Below the pieces are notes generated by a model. It ran no database searches. It was given only the letters and a program-made list of their open reading frames with translations, and was not told the origin of the DNA. A DNA stretch of 64,000 bases, taken from NCBI RefSeq assembly GCF_029051725.1, contig NZ_JAACFU010000003.1:372001-436000 (forward strand), in the 5' to 3' direction. The position numbers and the translations under genes were made by a program. This DNA is from Bradyrhizobium sp. CSS354. Its GTDB lineage: Bacteria > Pseudomonadota > Alphaproteobacteria > Rhizobiales > Xanthobacteraceae. Below, piece by piece: positions 17,777 through 26,606 of this stretch (positions are counted from its first letter, which is position 1; each line of letters starts with the position of its first letter).

Positions 17777-17966
17777 CGCGCTGCAATTCCCGCCGAATCA
17801 GCCGAGGAACTACGTGAACTGGAACACCGCGCCCCGCATTTTTTTGGGACCGGCTTTGCGTTCACGATCTGGACTCTTACCGGTGGAGTCACGGTGAGGG
17901 TATTGTCGTTTGATTCGCGCGCGACGGGGGTCGCCGCGCGCAAATTCGTGCGATCTTGGGGCAACT

Positions 17967-20471
17967 ATGTCAGGCGTGATCGTGTCGATGCGTCGGACGC
18001 TGCTGTCGTGCACATCGCTCGTGCGCAACGGCTTGTTAGGAAGCGCTCTCGCGGCGCTGCTGCCGGCTGCGCCGGCTGAGGCCGCCGACCTCGTCGACAC
18101 ACTCTCAACGTTGCTGGATTTCAACCGGCAGGAGCTCGCGGTGCTGGCCACCGCGCTGGCCCTGCTCGGCTTCTCGGTGGTCGCCGCGATCCTCCTGATG
18201 CGCACGCGCGTGCGCACGGCAAGGAACGAGGCGCGGCTGCGCGCCCGGATCGGGGAACTCCAGCTCCAGGCCGACCGCTTCGGCGCACTTCTGTTCGCCG
18301 AGCCGCAGATCCTGATTTCCTGGCCCGCCGGCGACAATCGCGCGCAGATCTCCGGTGACATCTCATTGGTGCTGCCGCGGGACTCTTCTCCACAGCGCGT
18401 GCTCGCGTTTGGAACCTGGTTGCCGCCGGAACCGGCGCTGCAGATGGATCACGCGGTCGATGCGTTGCGCGACCGCGGTGACGGGTTCCAGCTGACCCTC
18501 ACCACCGCGCATGGCCACACGCTGGAGGCCATCGGCCGCGCCATCGGTGGCCAGGCCATCGTCAGGATACGCGAACTCTCGGGGCTCCGCCGTGATCTGG
18601 CCGAGACCAATCTGCGTTACAAGGCACTCTCCGACGAGACGGAGATGCTGCGCGGATTCGCGACCGCCGCACCCTGGCCCATCTGGGCCAAGGGCGAGAA
18701 CGGCGCGCTGGCTTACGCCAACCCCGCCTATGTCCGTGCGACCGAGGCAGCCAGCATCACCGACGCCCAGGAGCGCAAGCTCGAGCTGCTCGACAGCGCC
18801 GACCGGACCGCGATGGAGCGCGGACTGAAGGAAACCGCCAATTTCACCTCGCGGCTGCCGATCGTGATCGGCGGCGAGCGGCGCATCTATGACGTGCGCG
18901 CCGTCAATGTGGGCGGCGGCAATGTCGGCGTTGCCATCGATGCCAGCGAGGCGGATGCCTTGAGCTCGGCGCTGGTGCGGATGGCGGAAGCGCATCGCCG
19001 CACGCTCGACCAGCTCTCCTCCGGCGTTGCCGTGTTCGACGGCCAGCGCCGGCTGGCCTTCTACAATGATTCCTACCGCCAGCTGTGGGACCTCGACCGC
19101 ACCTTTCTCGATGCCAACCCTGATGATTCCAGCGTGCTCGACAAGCTCCGCTCCTCACGCAAATTGCCGGAGCAGCCGGACTTCCGCGCCTGGAAGGCCA
19201 AGCTGCACGAAGCCTATCGCGCGGTCGAGGCTGCCAAGGACACCTGGTACCTGCCCGATGGACGCGCACTCTCCGTCGTCACCACGCCGAACCCGGAAGG
19301 CGGCGTCACTTATCTGTTCGACGACGTCACCGAGAGCCTCGAACTCGCCCGCCGGTTCGACGGCATGATCCGCGTCCAGCGCGAGACGCTGGACAGCCTC
19401 GCCGAGGGCGTCGCGGTGTTCGGCAGCAACGGCAAAGCGCAGCTGTTCAACCCGGCCTTCGTCCGGATGTGGAAGCTGTCCGCTGACGCCATGCGCGACG
19501 AGCCGCACATCCAGACGGTCGAGGGCTGGTGCCATCAGCTGTTCGACGACGCGATCGTCTGGCGCCAGATCCGCGAGGCCGTCACCTCGATCGAGAGCCG
19601 CGCCGACGTTCCGCTGAAGCTGGAGCGCAAGGACGGCAGCGTGCTCGACGGCATGATCCGGCCCCTGCACGACGGCGCCACGATGCTGACGTTCCAGGAC
19701 ATCACCGACACCGAGAACGTCGAGCGCGCGCTACGCGAGCGCAACGAGGCGCTGGAGGCGGCCGACCAGATGAAGGTGGATTTCGTCCACCACGTCTCCT
19801 ACGAGCTGCGCTCGCCGCTCACCACCATCATCGGCTTCGCGCATTTCCTCAGCGATCCCTCGACCGGGCCGCTGACGCCGAAACAGGCCGAGTATCTCGA
19901 CTACGTCACCAAATCGACCAATGCGCTGCTGGCGCTGACCAACAACATCCTGGATCTCGCCACCATCGACGCCGGTGCCATGAAGCTGGAACTCGGCCCG
20001 GTCGACGTCAGCAAGACCATCGAGCTCGCCGCCGAGGGTCTCCAGGACCGGCTCGCCACCGACCGCATCCGCCTCAAGGTCGAGATCGCGCCCGATGTCG
20101 GCAGCTTCACCGGCGACGAGAAGCGCGTGGTGCAGGTGCTCTATAACCTCCTCGCCAACGCCGTCGGGTTTTCTCCACCGGATTCCACCGTCGGCATCAG
20201 CGCCCGCCGCACCGAACGCAGTGTGGTCTTCACTGTGACAGATTCCGGGCCTGGAATACCTGCCGACATGAAGGACAAGGTGTTCAACTGGTTCGAAAGC
20301 CGCTCGCAAGGCTCGCGTCATCGCGGCGCCGGGCTCGGCCTGTCGCTGGTGCGCTCCTTCGTCGAGCTGCATGGCGGCAATATCCGGGTCGATTCGATCG
20401 TGGGCAGGGGCACGGTCGTGATCTGTGACTTCCCGACCGACCAGGCGGCGCATCGCGACGCCGCCGAATGA
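17967..20471 (+). CDS. divL: DivL-type cell-cycle kinase homologue with Tyr in the H-box
   Basis: 834 residues from the ATG at 17967. An N-terminal hydrophobic stretch and a membrane helix (about 58-77, LAVLATALALLGFSVVAAIL) are followed by several PAS-like segments (about 230-590). The dimerisation domain reads VDFVHHVSYELRSPLTTIIG, where the phospho-accepting His of ordinary kinases is Tyr612. The ATP domain keeps VLYNLLANAVGFSPP, DSGPGIP and GAGLGLSLV. Tyr in place of His is the hallmark of Caulobacter DivL, which acts through CckA and DivK instead of by phosphotransfer. Coupled by ATGA overlap to the tsaE-amgK gene. Confidence 0.9.
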   Translation: MSGVIVSMRRTLLSCTSLVRNGLLGSALAALLPAAPAEAADLVDTLSTLLDFNRQELAVLATALALLGFSVVAAILLMRTRVRTARNEARLRARIGELQLQADRFGALLFAEPQILISWPAGDNRAQISGDISLVLPRDSSPQRVLAFGTWLPPEPALQMDHAVDALRDRGDGFQLTLTTAHGHTLEAIGRAIGGQAIVRIRELSGLRRDLAETNLRYKALSDETEMLRGFATAAPWPIWAKGENGALAYANPAYVRATEAASITDAQERKLELLDSADRTAMERGLKETANFTSRLPIVIGGERRIYDVRAVNVGGGNVGVAIDASEADALSSALVRMAEAHRRTLDQLSSGVAVFDGQRRLAFYNDSYRQLWDLDRTFLDANPDDSSVLDKLRSSRKLPEQPDFRAWKAKLHEAYRAVEAAKDTWYLPDGRALSVVTTPNPEGGVTYLFDDVTESLELARRFDGMIRVQRETLDSLAEGVAVFGSNGKAQLFNPAFVRMWKLSADAMRDEPHIQTVEGWCHQLFDDAIVWRQIREAVTSIESRADVPLKLERKDGSVLDGMIRPLHDGATMLTFQDITDTENVERALRERNEALEAADQMKVDFVHHVSYELRSPLTTIIGFAHFLSDPSTGPLTPKQAEYLDYVTKSTNALLALTNNILDLATIDAGAMKLELGPVDVSKTIELAAEGLQDRLATDRIRLKVEIAPDVGSFTGDEKRVVQVLYNLLANAVGFSPPDSTVGISARRTERSVVFTVTDSGPGIPADMKDKVFNWFESRSQGSRHRGAGLGLSLVRSFVELHGGNIRVDSIVGRGTVVICDFPTDQAAHRDAAE

Positions 20472-22000
20472 GTGCGCCAACCACATTCTCCGTCGCGCTC
20501 CACAACGAGACGGCCACTGCGCAACTGATGGCCGACCTCGCGCTGCTGGTCGGCCCCGGCGACGTCATCACGCTCACCGGCGATCTCGGTGCCGGCAAGA
20601 CCGCGGCGGCGCGGGCCATGATCCGCTACCTCGCCGGCGACGATGCACTGGAAGTGCCGAGCCCGACCTTCACACTGGTGCAGGGTTACGAGCTGCCGCC
20701 ATTCCCGGTGATGCATGCCGACCTCTACCGCGTCGAGGACGAGAGCGAGCTCGAAGAGATCGGGCTGTCGCCGCTGCCGGAAGCAACCCTCGTCCTGATC
20801 GAATGGCCGGAGCGCGCACCATCGGCGATGCCTCAAGACCGCATCGATATCGCGCTGACGCACCGGCCGGCACTGGGCTCGAATGCACGCGCGGCCGACA
20901 TCACCGGCCATGGCAAGGCTGCCGCCACCGTCGCACGGCTGAAGGCGCTGCGCGAATTTCTCGATGCATCCGGCTACATGGAGGCAACGCGCAAACGAAT
21001 GGCGGGCGACGCCTCGACCCGCTCCTATGCAAGGCTGCTGCGCGACGACGAGATCGTCATCCTCATGAATTCTCCGCAGCGTCCAGATGGCGCTGCCATG
21101 TACAACGGAAAATCCTACAGCGCCGCGGTGCATCTCGCCGAAAACATCAAACCCTTCGTCGCCATCGACGAGGGCCTGCGCGCGCAAGGAATTTCTGCGC
21201 CCGCGATCCATCATTCCGACCTCGACCACGGATTCCTGATCAGCGAAGACTTCGGCAGCGAAGGCGTGATCGAGGGCGATCCGCCCCACCCGATCGCCGA
21301 ACGCTACGAAGCCGCGGTCGATTTGCTGGCCGTGCTCCACGGCAAGACGCTGCCGGAAACACTGCCGCTCACGGGGCAGACCTACGCCATTCCCGTCTTC
21401 GATACCGAGGCGTTGCTGATCGAAATCGGCTTGATGCCGGAATGGTACCTGCCCGATCGCAACGCACCGCTGGACGACGGGAAGCGCGCCGGGTTTTTCG
21501 CGATGTGGCGCGAGCTGCTGCAGAAGCCGCAGGCCTCGCCGAAGACGTGGATCATCCGCGATTATCACTCGCCGAACCTAATCTGGCTCGGGAATCGCAC
21601 CGGCATCGAACGCGTCGGCGTGATCGATTTCCAGGACACCGTGCTTGGGCCGCAATCCTATGACGTGGTGTCGCTGCTCCAGGACGCCCGCATCGACGTG
21701 CCTGAGGCGATCGAACTGACGCTGCTGTCGCGCTACATCAAGGCGCGCCGCACGAGCGACGCGAGCTTCGACGCGGCCGGCTTCGCTGAGCTCTACGCCA
21801 TCATGTCAGCGCAGCGGAACACGCGTCTGCTCGGCACCTTCGCCCGCCTCAACCGCCGCGACGGCAAGCCGCATTATCTGCGTCACCAGCCGCGGATCTG
21901 GACCTATCTCCAGCGCTCCCTGGCGCATCCCACGCTCGCTCATCTGCGCGACTGGTATCTCGCCAATGTCCCGCCGCCCCAAAGGCCCGTCCAAGGCTGA
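20468..22000 (+). CDS. TsaE-AmgK fusion (tRNA t6A ATPase plus cell-wall sugar kinase)
   Basis: 510 residues. Residues 1-155 are TsaE, the ATPase for threonylcarbamoyl-adenosine at tRNA position 37, with GDLGAGKTAAARAMIRYLAG and PSPTFTLVQGYE. From about 170 to 500 is an aminoglycoside-phosphotransferase-like kinase of the AmgK type, with RDYHSPNLIWLG as catalytic loop and VGVIDFQDTVLGPQSYD as metal-binding motif. AmgK phosphorylates MurNAc and GlcNAc at the anomeric position for UDP-MurNAc recycling. murU, the next enzyme of that pathway, lies 0.6 kb downstream. The two domains have unrelated roles. The fusion recurs in alphaproteobacterial annotations. Confidence 0.9.
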   Translation: MSAPTTFSVALHNETATAQLMADLALLVGPGDVITLTGDLGAGKTAAARAMIRYLAGDDALEVPSPTFTLVQGYELPPFPVMHADLYRVEDESELEEIGLSPLPEATLVLIEWPERAPSAMPQDRIDIALTHRPALGSNARAADITGHGKAAATVARLKALREFLDASGYMEATRKRMAGDASTRSYARLLRDDEIVILMNSPQRPDGAAMYNGKSYSAAVHLAENIKPFVAIDEGLRAQGISAPAIHHSDLDHGFLISEDFGSEGVIEGDPPHPIAERYEAAVDLLAVLHGKTLPETLPLTGQTYAIPVFDTEALLIEIGLMPEWYLPDRNAPLDDGKRAGFFAMWRELLQKPQASPKTWIIRDYHSPNLIWLGNRTGIERVGVIDFQDTVLGPQSYDVVSLLQDARIDVPEAIELTLLSRYIKARRTSDASFDAAGFAELYAIMSAQRNTRLLGTFARLNRRDGKPHYLRHQPRIWTYLQRSLAHPTLAHLRDWYLANVPPPQRPVQG

Positions 22001-22433
22001 ACGGCCAATAGAGGCTGAAAAGGCTGATTTGGAACCCGATTTACCGGCTGTTAGCCAAGACGCCGGTAATCTGGCGGCGAGGCAGCCGGATGATTACGGG
22101 GCTGGAGCAGGGCAGATGGCGGTGAAGACGGACGAGCGCGGCAACAGTCGGGTTGTTTTCGAGCGCGGGATCGCGGCCCAGATGATGGGTATCGACGGCA
22201 CCTGGCGGCGCGACTGCACCATGGAAGACGTCTCCGAGAGCGGCGCCAAGCTGACCATCGACGGCTCGGTCGAAGGCCTGCATCTGAAGGAGTTTTTTCT
22301 GCTGCTATCGTCCACCGGACTTGCGTACCGGCGTTGCGAGCTCGCCTGGGTCAATGGCGACCAGATCGGCGTCAACTTTCTCAAGCTCGGCGACAAGAAG
22401 AAAAAGGCGCGTTCCACATCCATCGGGGCGTAA
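21966..22433 (+). CDS. PilZ-domain protein
   Basis: Probable cyclic-di-GMP receptor, up to 155 residues. The first ~50 residues are charged and low in complexity. The PilZ-like barrel starts near RVVFERGIAAQMMG with a D-V-S-E-S-G-A-K-L motif (MEDVSESGAKL), close to the consensus D/N-x-S-x-x-G. It ends VNGDQIGVNFLKLGDKK. The proposed ATG at 21966 overlaps the tsaE-amgK gene by 35 bases. An alternative ATG at 22116 (MAVKTDERGNS) would keep only the barrel. It sits between amgK and murU; a functional link is not evident. Confidence 0.75.
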   Translation: MSRRPKGPSKAERPIEAEKADLEPDLPAVSQDAGNLAARQPDDYGAGAGQMAVKTDERGNSRVVFERGIAAQMMGIDGTWRRDCTMEDVSESGAKLTIDGSVEGLHLKEFFLLLSSTGLAYRRCELAWVNGDQIGVNFLKLGDKKKKARSTSIGA

Positions 22434-22557
22434 CGGCAACACCCGTCGTACAAGCGTCACGGCAGGTGGTTAAGGCGGTTAAGACGCGGTGCGGTCAGTT
22501 GAGCCTCGTGTTAGGATTGCTGCGAACGCGAAATCAGTGGGTCTGAGAAAGCGAAGG

Positions 22558-23280
22558 ATGCCCGTCAAACCGACCAAAGCCATGGTGCTCGCCGCAGGGT
22601 TCGGCCTGCGCATGCGTCCCTTGACGGACAAGATGCCGAAACCGATGGTTCCGGTGGCCGGCCAGCCGCTGCTCGACCACGTGCTCGACAAGCTTGCCCA
22701 GGCCGGCGTGAGCGAGGCGGTGGTCAACGTGCACTATCTGCCGGACCAGATCATCGATCACACCGCATCCCGCCAGCATCCGCGCGTGACCATCTCGGAC
22801 GAGCGCGACCAGGTGCTCGGCACCGGCGGCGGTGTGGTCAAGGCACTGCCGCTGCTGGGGGACGCACCGTTCTTTCACGTCAATTCCGACACGCTGTGGA
22901 TCGACGGCGTTCGCTCCAACCTGACGCGGCTGGCCGAAAACTTCGACCCCGAGCGCATGGACATCTTGCTGCTGATGGCGCCGACGGCGACCAGCATCGG
23001 CTATAGCGGCCGCGGCGATTACGGCATGCTGGCCGACGGCGCCCTGCGCAAGCGCAAGGAAAAAGAGGTCGTTCCATTCGTCTATGCCGGCGCGGCGATC
23101 CTGTCGCCGTCGATCTTCGCCGATGCCCCGACGGACGAGTTCTCGCTGACCAAGATGTTCGACCGTGCCAACGAGCAGGAGCGGCTGTTCGGCCTTCGCC
23201 TCGACGGTGTCTGGATGCATGTCGGCACGCCTGATGCCGTGCACGCGGCCGAAGAGGCGTTTCTGGAGAGCGTGGCGTAA
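22558..23280 (+). CDS. murU: N-acetylmuramate-1-phosphate uridylyltransferase MurU-like
   Basis: Sugar nucleotidyltransferase, 240 residues from the ATG at 22558. The N-terminal signature AMVLAAGFGLRMRPLTDKMPKPMVPVAG carries the nucleotide-binding GxGxRMxPLT and catalytic Lys regions. LGTGGGVVKALPLLG and HVNSDTLW give the metal-binding Asp. Together with the AmgK domain upstream it would convert MurNAc-1-phosphate to UDP-MurNAc, a recycling route that bypasses de novo synthesis. The MurU assignment rests on this pairing; a hexose-1-phosphate uridylyltransferase remains possible. Confidence 0.85.
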   Translation: MPVKPTKAMVLAAGFGLRMRPLTDKMPKPMVPVAGQPLLDHVLDKLAQAGVSEAVVNVHYLPDQIIDHTASRQHPRVTISDERDQVLGTGGGVVKALPLLGDAPFFHVNSDTLWIDGVRSNLTRLAENFDPERMDILLLMAPTATSIGYSGRGDYGMLADGALRKRKEKEVVPFVYAGAAILSPSIFADAPTDEFSLTKMFDRANEQERLFGLRLDGVWMHVGTPDAVHAAEEAFLESVA

Positions 23281-23290
23281 GAGTTGCCTC

Positions 23291-23369
23291 GTCATTCCGG
23301 GGCGCGCGTAAGCGCGAACCCGGAATCTCGAGATTCCGGGCTCGGTGCTGCGCACCGCTCCGGAATGAC
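23291..23369. repeat. Palindromic intergenic repeat, family E
   Basis: Outer ends GTCATTCCGGGGCGCGCG and GCACCGCTCCGGAATGAC are inverted copies. A central perfect palindrome CCCGGAATCTCGAGATTCCGGG is also present (written here as two halves: CCCGGAATCTC and GAGATTCCGGG). It lies between murU and addB. Confidence 0.8.
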
Positions 23370-23459
23370 AGCGGGAGAGCGGGGACTATCCGCCTCCGCC
23401 CCATATCCATTTGAGTCCGCCTCCCTATATTGGCGCCTGATTCCCGAATCAGGCAGCTC

Positions 23460-26400
23460 ATGCGCGTTTTCAGCGTTCCAGTCTCAGTTCCATTCCTGCG
23501 CACCGTCGTCTCAAGCCTGCTCGACGGCCGGCTGGTCGAGGGCTTTGAGGCGCGCAAGGAGCCGGCACGGCTGGCGGACGCTACGCTGTATCTGCCGACA
23601 CGGCGCGCCATGCGCGTCGTCCGCGAGATCTTCCTCGACGAGATGAAGGCGGATGCGGTCGTGCTGCCGCGCATCGTCGCGCTCGGCGACATCGACGAGG
23701 ATGAACTCGCTTTCGCCGATAAGGGCGAACAATTTTCCGGCGCAACGCCGCTCGACATTCCGCCGCGGCTCGGCGAGCTCGAACGGCGGCTGACGCTGGC
23801 GCAGCTCGTCGCGGCCTGGGCCAAGGGCCCGGTGCTGTCTCCGCTGGTCGTCGGCGGCCCCGCTTCGACGCTGGCGCTGGCGTCCGATCTCGCGCGCCTG
23901 ATCGACGACATGGTCACGCGCGGCGTCGACTGGAGCGCGCTCGATGGCCTGGTGCCCGATATGCTCGACCGGTACTGGCAGCACTCGCTCGAATTCCTGC
24001 GCATCGCGCGCATCGCTTGGCCAGGTCATCTCGCCGAAATCAAACGCATCGAGCCCGCTGCCCGCCGCGACCTCCTGATCGATGCCGAAGCCAGGCGGCT
24101 GACCGCGCATCCCCTTGGCCCCGTGATCGCGGCCGGTTCGACCGGCTCGATGCCGGCCACGGCAAGATTTCTCCACGCAGTCGCCTCGCTGCCGCATGGC
24201 GCCGTGGTGCTGCCCGGCCTCGACACGGATCTCGACGACGATGCATGGCGCAGCATCGGCGGCGTCCGCGACTCGCTCGGCAAGTTCGCGGAGCACCCGG
24301 TCTCGAACCATCCGCAATATGCCATGCACGCGCTGCTGGATCGCTTTGGCATCAAGCGCAGCGACGTCGATATCCTCAAGCCTCCGGCGGAAGGCGGCCG
24401 CGATCTGCTGGCGTCCGAATCGATGCGGCCGTCGGCCAAGACCGAGATCTGGCACGACCGGTTGAAGCAGCCGGATGTGGCCGCGAAGATTACCGGCGGC
24501 ATGAAGAACCTCGCGGTTGTCGAAGCTCCCAACCCTGAGATGGAAGCGCTCGCCATCGCCATTGCGATGCGCGAGGCGCGGCATCTCGACAAATCTGCGG
24601 CGCTTGTCACGCCCGATCGTGCGCTGGCGCGGCGGGTGATGGCTGCGCTGACACGGTGGGATCTCGCTTTCGACGATTCCGGCGGCGACGTCCTGATGGA
24701 AACGTCCGCCGGCGTCTTTGCGCGACTGACAGCGGAGGCTGCGACCAGGGGATTGGAGCCGCCGACGCTGCTCGCAATGCTGAAGCACCCGCTGTGCCGG
24801 CTCGGCCGGGCGCCTGGCGCATGGAAGGCGGCGATCGAAAGCCTGGAGCTCGCTTTGTTGCGCGGCACGCGCCCGCCTGCGGCCACCGCCGGGCTGTTGC
24901 GCGAATTCAATCGCTTTCGCGAGGACCTGGCAAAGCTGTGGCGCAGCGAGGTCTCCGCGCTGCACAAGGCCGAGCCGCGCGCACGTCTCAAGGCGGAAGA
25001 CCTCGATCGCATTCAGGCGCTGATCGATGGCCTACGACAAGCCTTGGCGCCGATCGAGAGTCTTGCGTCATCAAAACCGTTTGACTTCGCCGAACTCGCG
25101 CATCGGCATCGCGAGATCATGATCGAGCTGTCGCGCGACGAGCAGGGTATCCCCCTGGCGTTCGAGGAGCGCGAAGGCCTCGCGCTCGCGAGCGCTTTCG
25201 ACGATCTCCTGCGCGGCGGCACGACCAGCGGATTGATAGTCACGCTGCCCGACTACGCAGACGTGTTCCAGACCGCGTTCAGCGATCGCGCGGTGCGGCG
25301 GCGGGACAGGCCGGGCGCGCGGCTCCAGATTTACGGCCCGCTGGAATCGCGCCTGATGCAGGCCGACCGCATCATCGTCGGTGGGCTGATCGAGGGCGTC
25401 TGGCCACCGGCGCCGCGCATCGATCCGTGGCTGAGCCGACCGATGCGGCACCAGCTCGGCCTCGATCTGCCGGAACGCCGTATCGGCCTCTCCGCGCATG
25501 ATTTTGCGCAACTGCTCGGTGGCGACGAGGTCATCCTCACCCACTCCGCCAAGGCCGGCGGTGCGCCGGCGGTGGCTTCGCGCTTCCTGCACCGGTTGGA
25601 GGCGGTGGCGGGCGATGCGCACTGGAAGGCCGCCATTCGCGCGGGTGAAAAATATGTGCAGTTCGCGGCCGCGCTGGACCAGCCTGACGAGGTGAGGCCT
25701 ATCAAGCAGCCCGAGCCGCGACCGCCACGCGCGACCCGGCCGCTCAGGATGTCTGTGACTGGGATCGAGGACTGGTTGCGCGATCCCTATACGATCTACG
25801 CAAAACACATTTTGCGGCTCGACGCGCTCGATCCCGTCGACATGCCGCTATCGGCCGCCGACCGCGGCTCGGCGATCCATGATGCGCTCGGGGAGTTCAC
25901 GGAACGCTACGCCAAGGATCTGCCCGATGATCCCGCGCGCGTGCTGCGCGCGATCGGCGAAAAATACTTTGCGCCGCTGATGGAGCGACCCGAGGCGCGG
26001 GCGCTGTGGTGGCCGCGCTTCCAGCGCATCGCGCGCTGGTTCGGCGAATGGGAGACGGCGCGGCGCGACGCGATCGAGGCGATCGCCGCGGAAACACGCG
26101 GCGAGATTTCGATCTCGCTCGACCAAGGGCGCAGCTTCCGTCTCTCCGCGCGCGCCGACCGCATCGAACGGCGCCAGGGCGGCGGCTATGCCATCCTCGA
26201 TTACAAGACCGGCCAGCCACCGACCGGCAAGCAGGTCCGCATGGGCCTGTCGCCGCAACTCACGCTGGAAGCCGCGATCCTGCGCGAGGGCGGTTTTCCC
26301 GACATCGATGCCGGCGCGTCCGTGAGCCAGCTCGTCTATGTTCGCCTGAGCGGCAACAATCCGCCGGGCGAAGAACGCATTCTCGAGCTCAAGTTCAAGC

Positions 26401-26606
26401 AAGGCGACGAGCCGCAGCCGCCGGACACCGCGGCTGCTGAGGCCAGGGCCAAGCTCGAGGCGCTGATTCGCGCCTTCGAGGACGAGAACCAGCCCTACAC
26501 CTCGTTGAACCTGCCGATGTGGACCAACCGCTACGGCGCCTATGACGATCTTGCCCGGATCAAGGAATGGTCCGCGGCCGGCGGATTGGGGATCGAGGAA
26601 TGGTGA
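23460..26606 (+). CDS. addB: Double-strand-break repair nuclease subunit AddB
   Basis: Subunit of the AddAB helicase-nuclease that processes double-strand ends for RecA and recognises the recombination hotspot. 1048 residues from the ATG at 23460. The degenerate N-terminal helicase-like part includes LYLPTRRAMRVVREIFLDEM. The C-terminal PD-(D/E)XK nuclease has ARADRIERR and YAILDYKTGQPPTGKQV with Asp914 and Lys916. Its 3' end overlaps the addA start by 7 bases, so the subunits are translationally coupled. The upstream TTG start at 23430 is less likely. Confidence 0.94.
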   Translation: MRVFSVPVSVPFLRTVVSSLLDGRLVEGFEARKEPARLADATLYLPTRRAMRVVREIFLDEMKADAVVLPRIVALGDIDEDELAFADKGEQFSGATPLDIPPRLGELERRLTLAQLVAAWAKGPVLSPLVVGGPASTLALASDLARLIDDMVTRGVDWSALDGLVPDMLDRYWQHSLEFLRIARIAWPGHLAEIKRIEPAARRDLLIDAEARRLTAHPLGPVIAAGSTGSMPATARFLHAVASLPHGAVVLPGLDTDLDDDAWRSIGGVRDSLGKFAEHPVSNHPQYAMHALLDRFGIKRSDVDILKPPAEGGRDLLASESMRPSAKTEIWHDRLKQPDVAAKITGGMKNLAVVEAPNPEMEALAIAIAMREARHLDKSAALVTPDRALARRVMAALTRWDLAFDDSGGDVLMETSAGVFARLTAEAATRGLEPPTLLAMLKHPLCRLGRAPGAWKAAIESLELALLRGTRPPAATAGLLREFNRFREDLAKLWRSEVSALHKAEPRARLKAEDLDRIQALIDGLRQALAPIESLASSKPFDFAELAHRHREIMIELSRDEQGIPLAFEEREGLALASAFDDLLRGGTTSGLIVTLPDYADVFQTAFSDRAVRRRDRPGARLQIYGPLESRLMQADRIIVGGLIEGVWPPAPRIDPWLSRPMRHQLGLDLPERRIGLSAHDFAQLLGGDEVILTHSAKAGGAPAVASRFLHRLEAVAGDAHWKAAIRAGEKYVQFAAALDQPDEVRPIKQPEPRPPRATRPLRMSVTGIEDWLRDPYTIYAKHILRLDALDPVDMPLSAADRGSAIHDALGEFTERYAKDLPDDPARVLRAIGEKYFAPLMERPEARALWWPRFQRIARWFGEWETARRDAIEAIAAETRGEISISLDQGRSFRLSARADRIERRQGGGYAILDYKTGQPPTGKQVRMGLSPQLTLEAAILREGGFPDIDAGASVSQLVYVRLSGNNPPGEERILELKFKQGDEPQPPDTAAAEARAKLEALIRAFEDENQPYTSLNLPMWTNRYGAYDDLARIKEWSAAGGLGIEEW

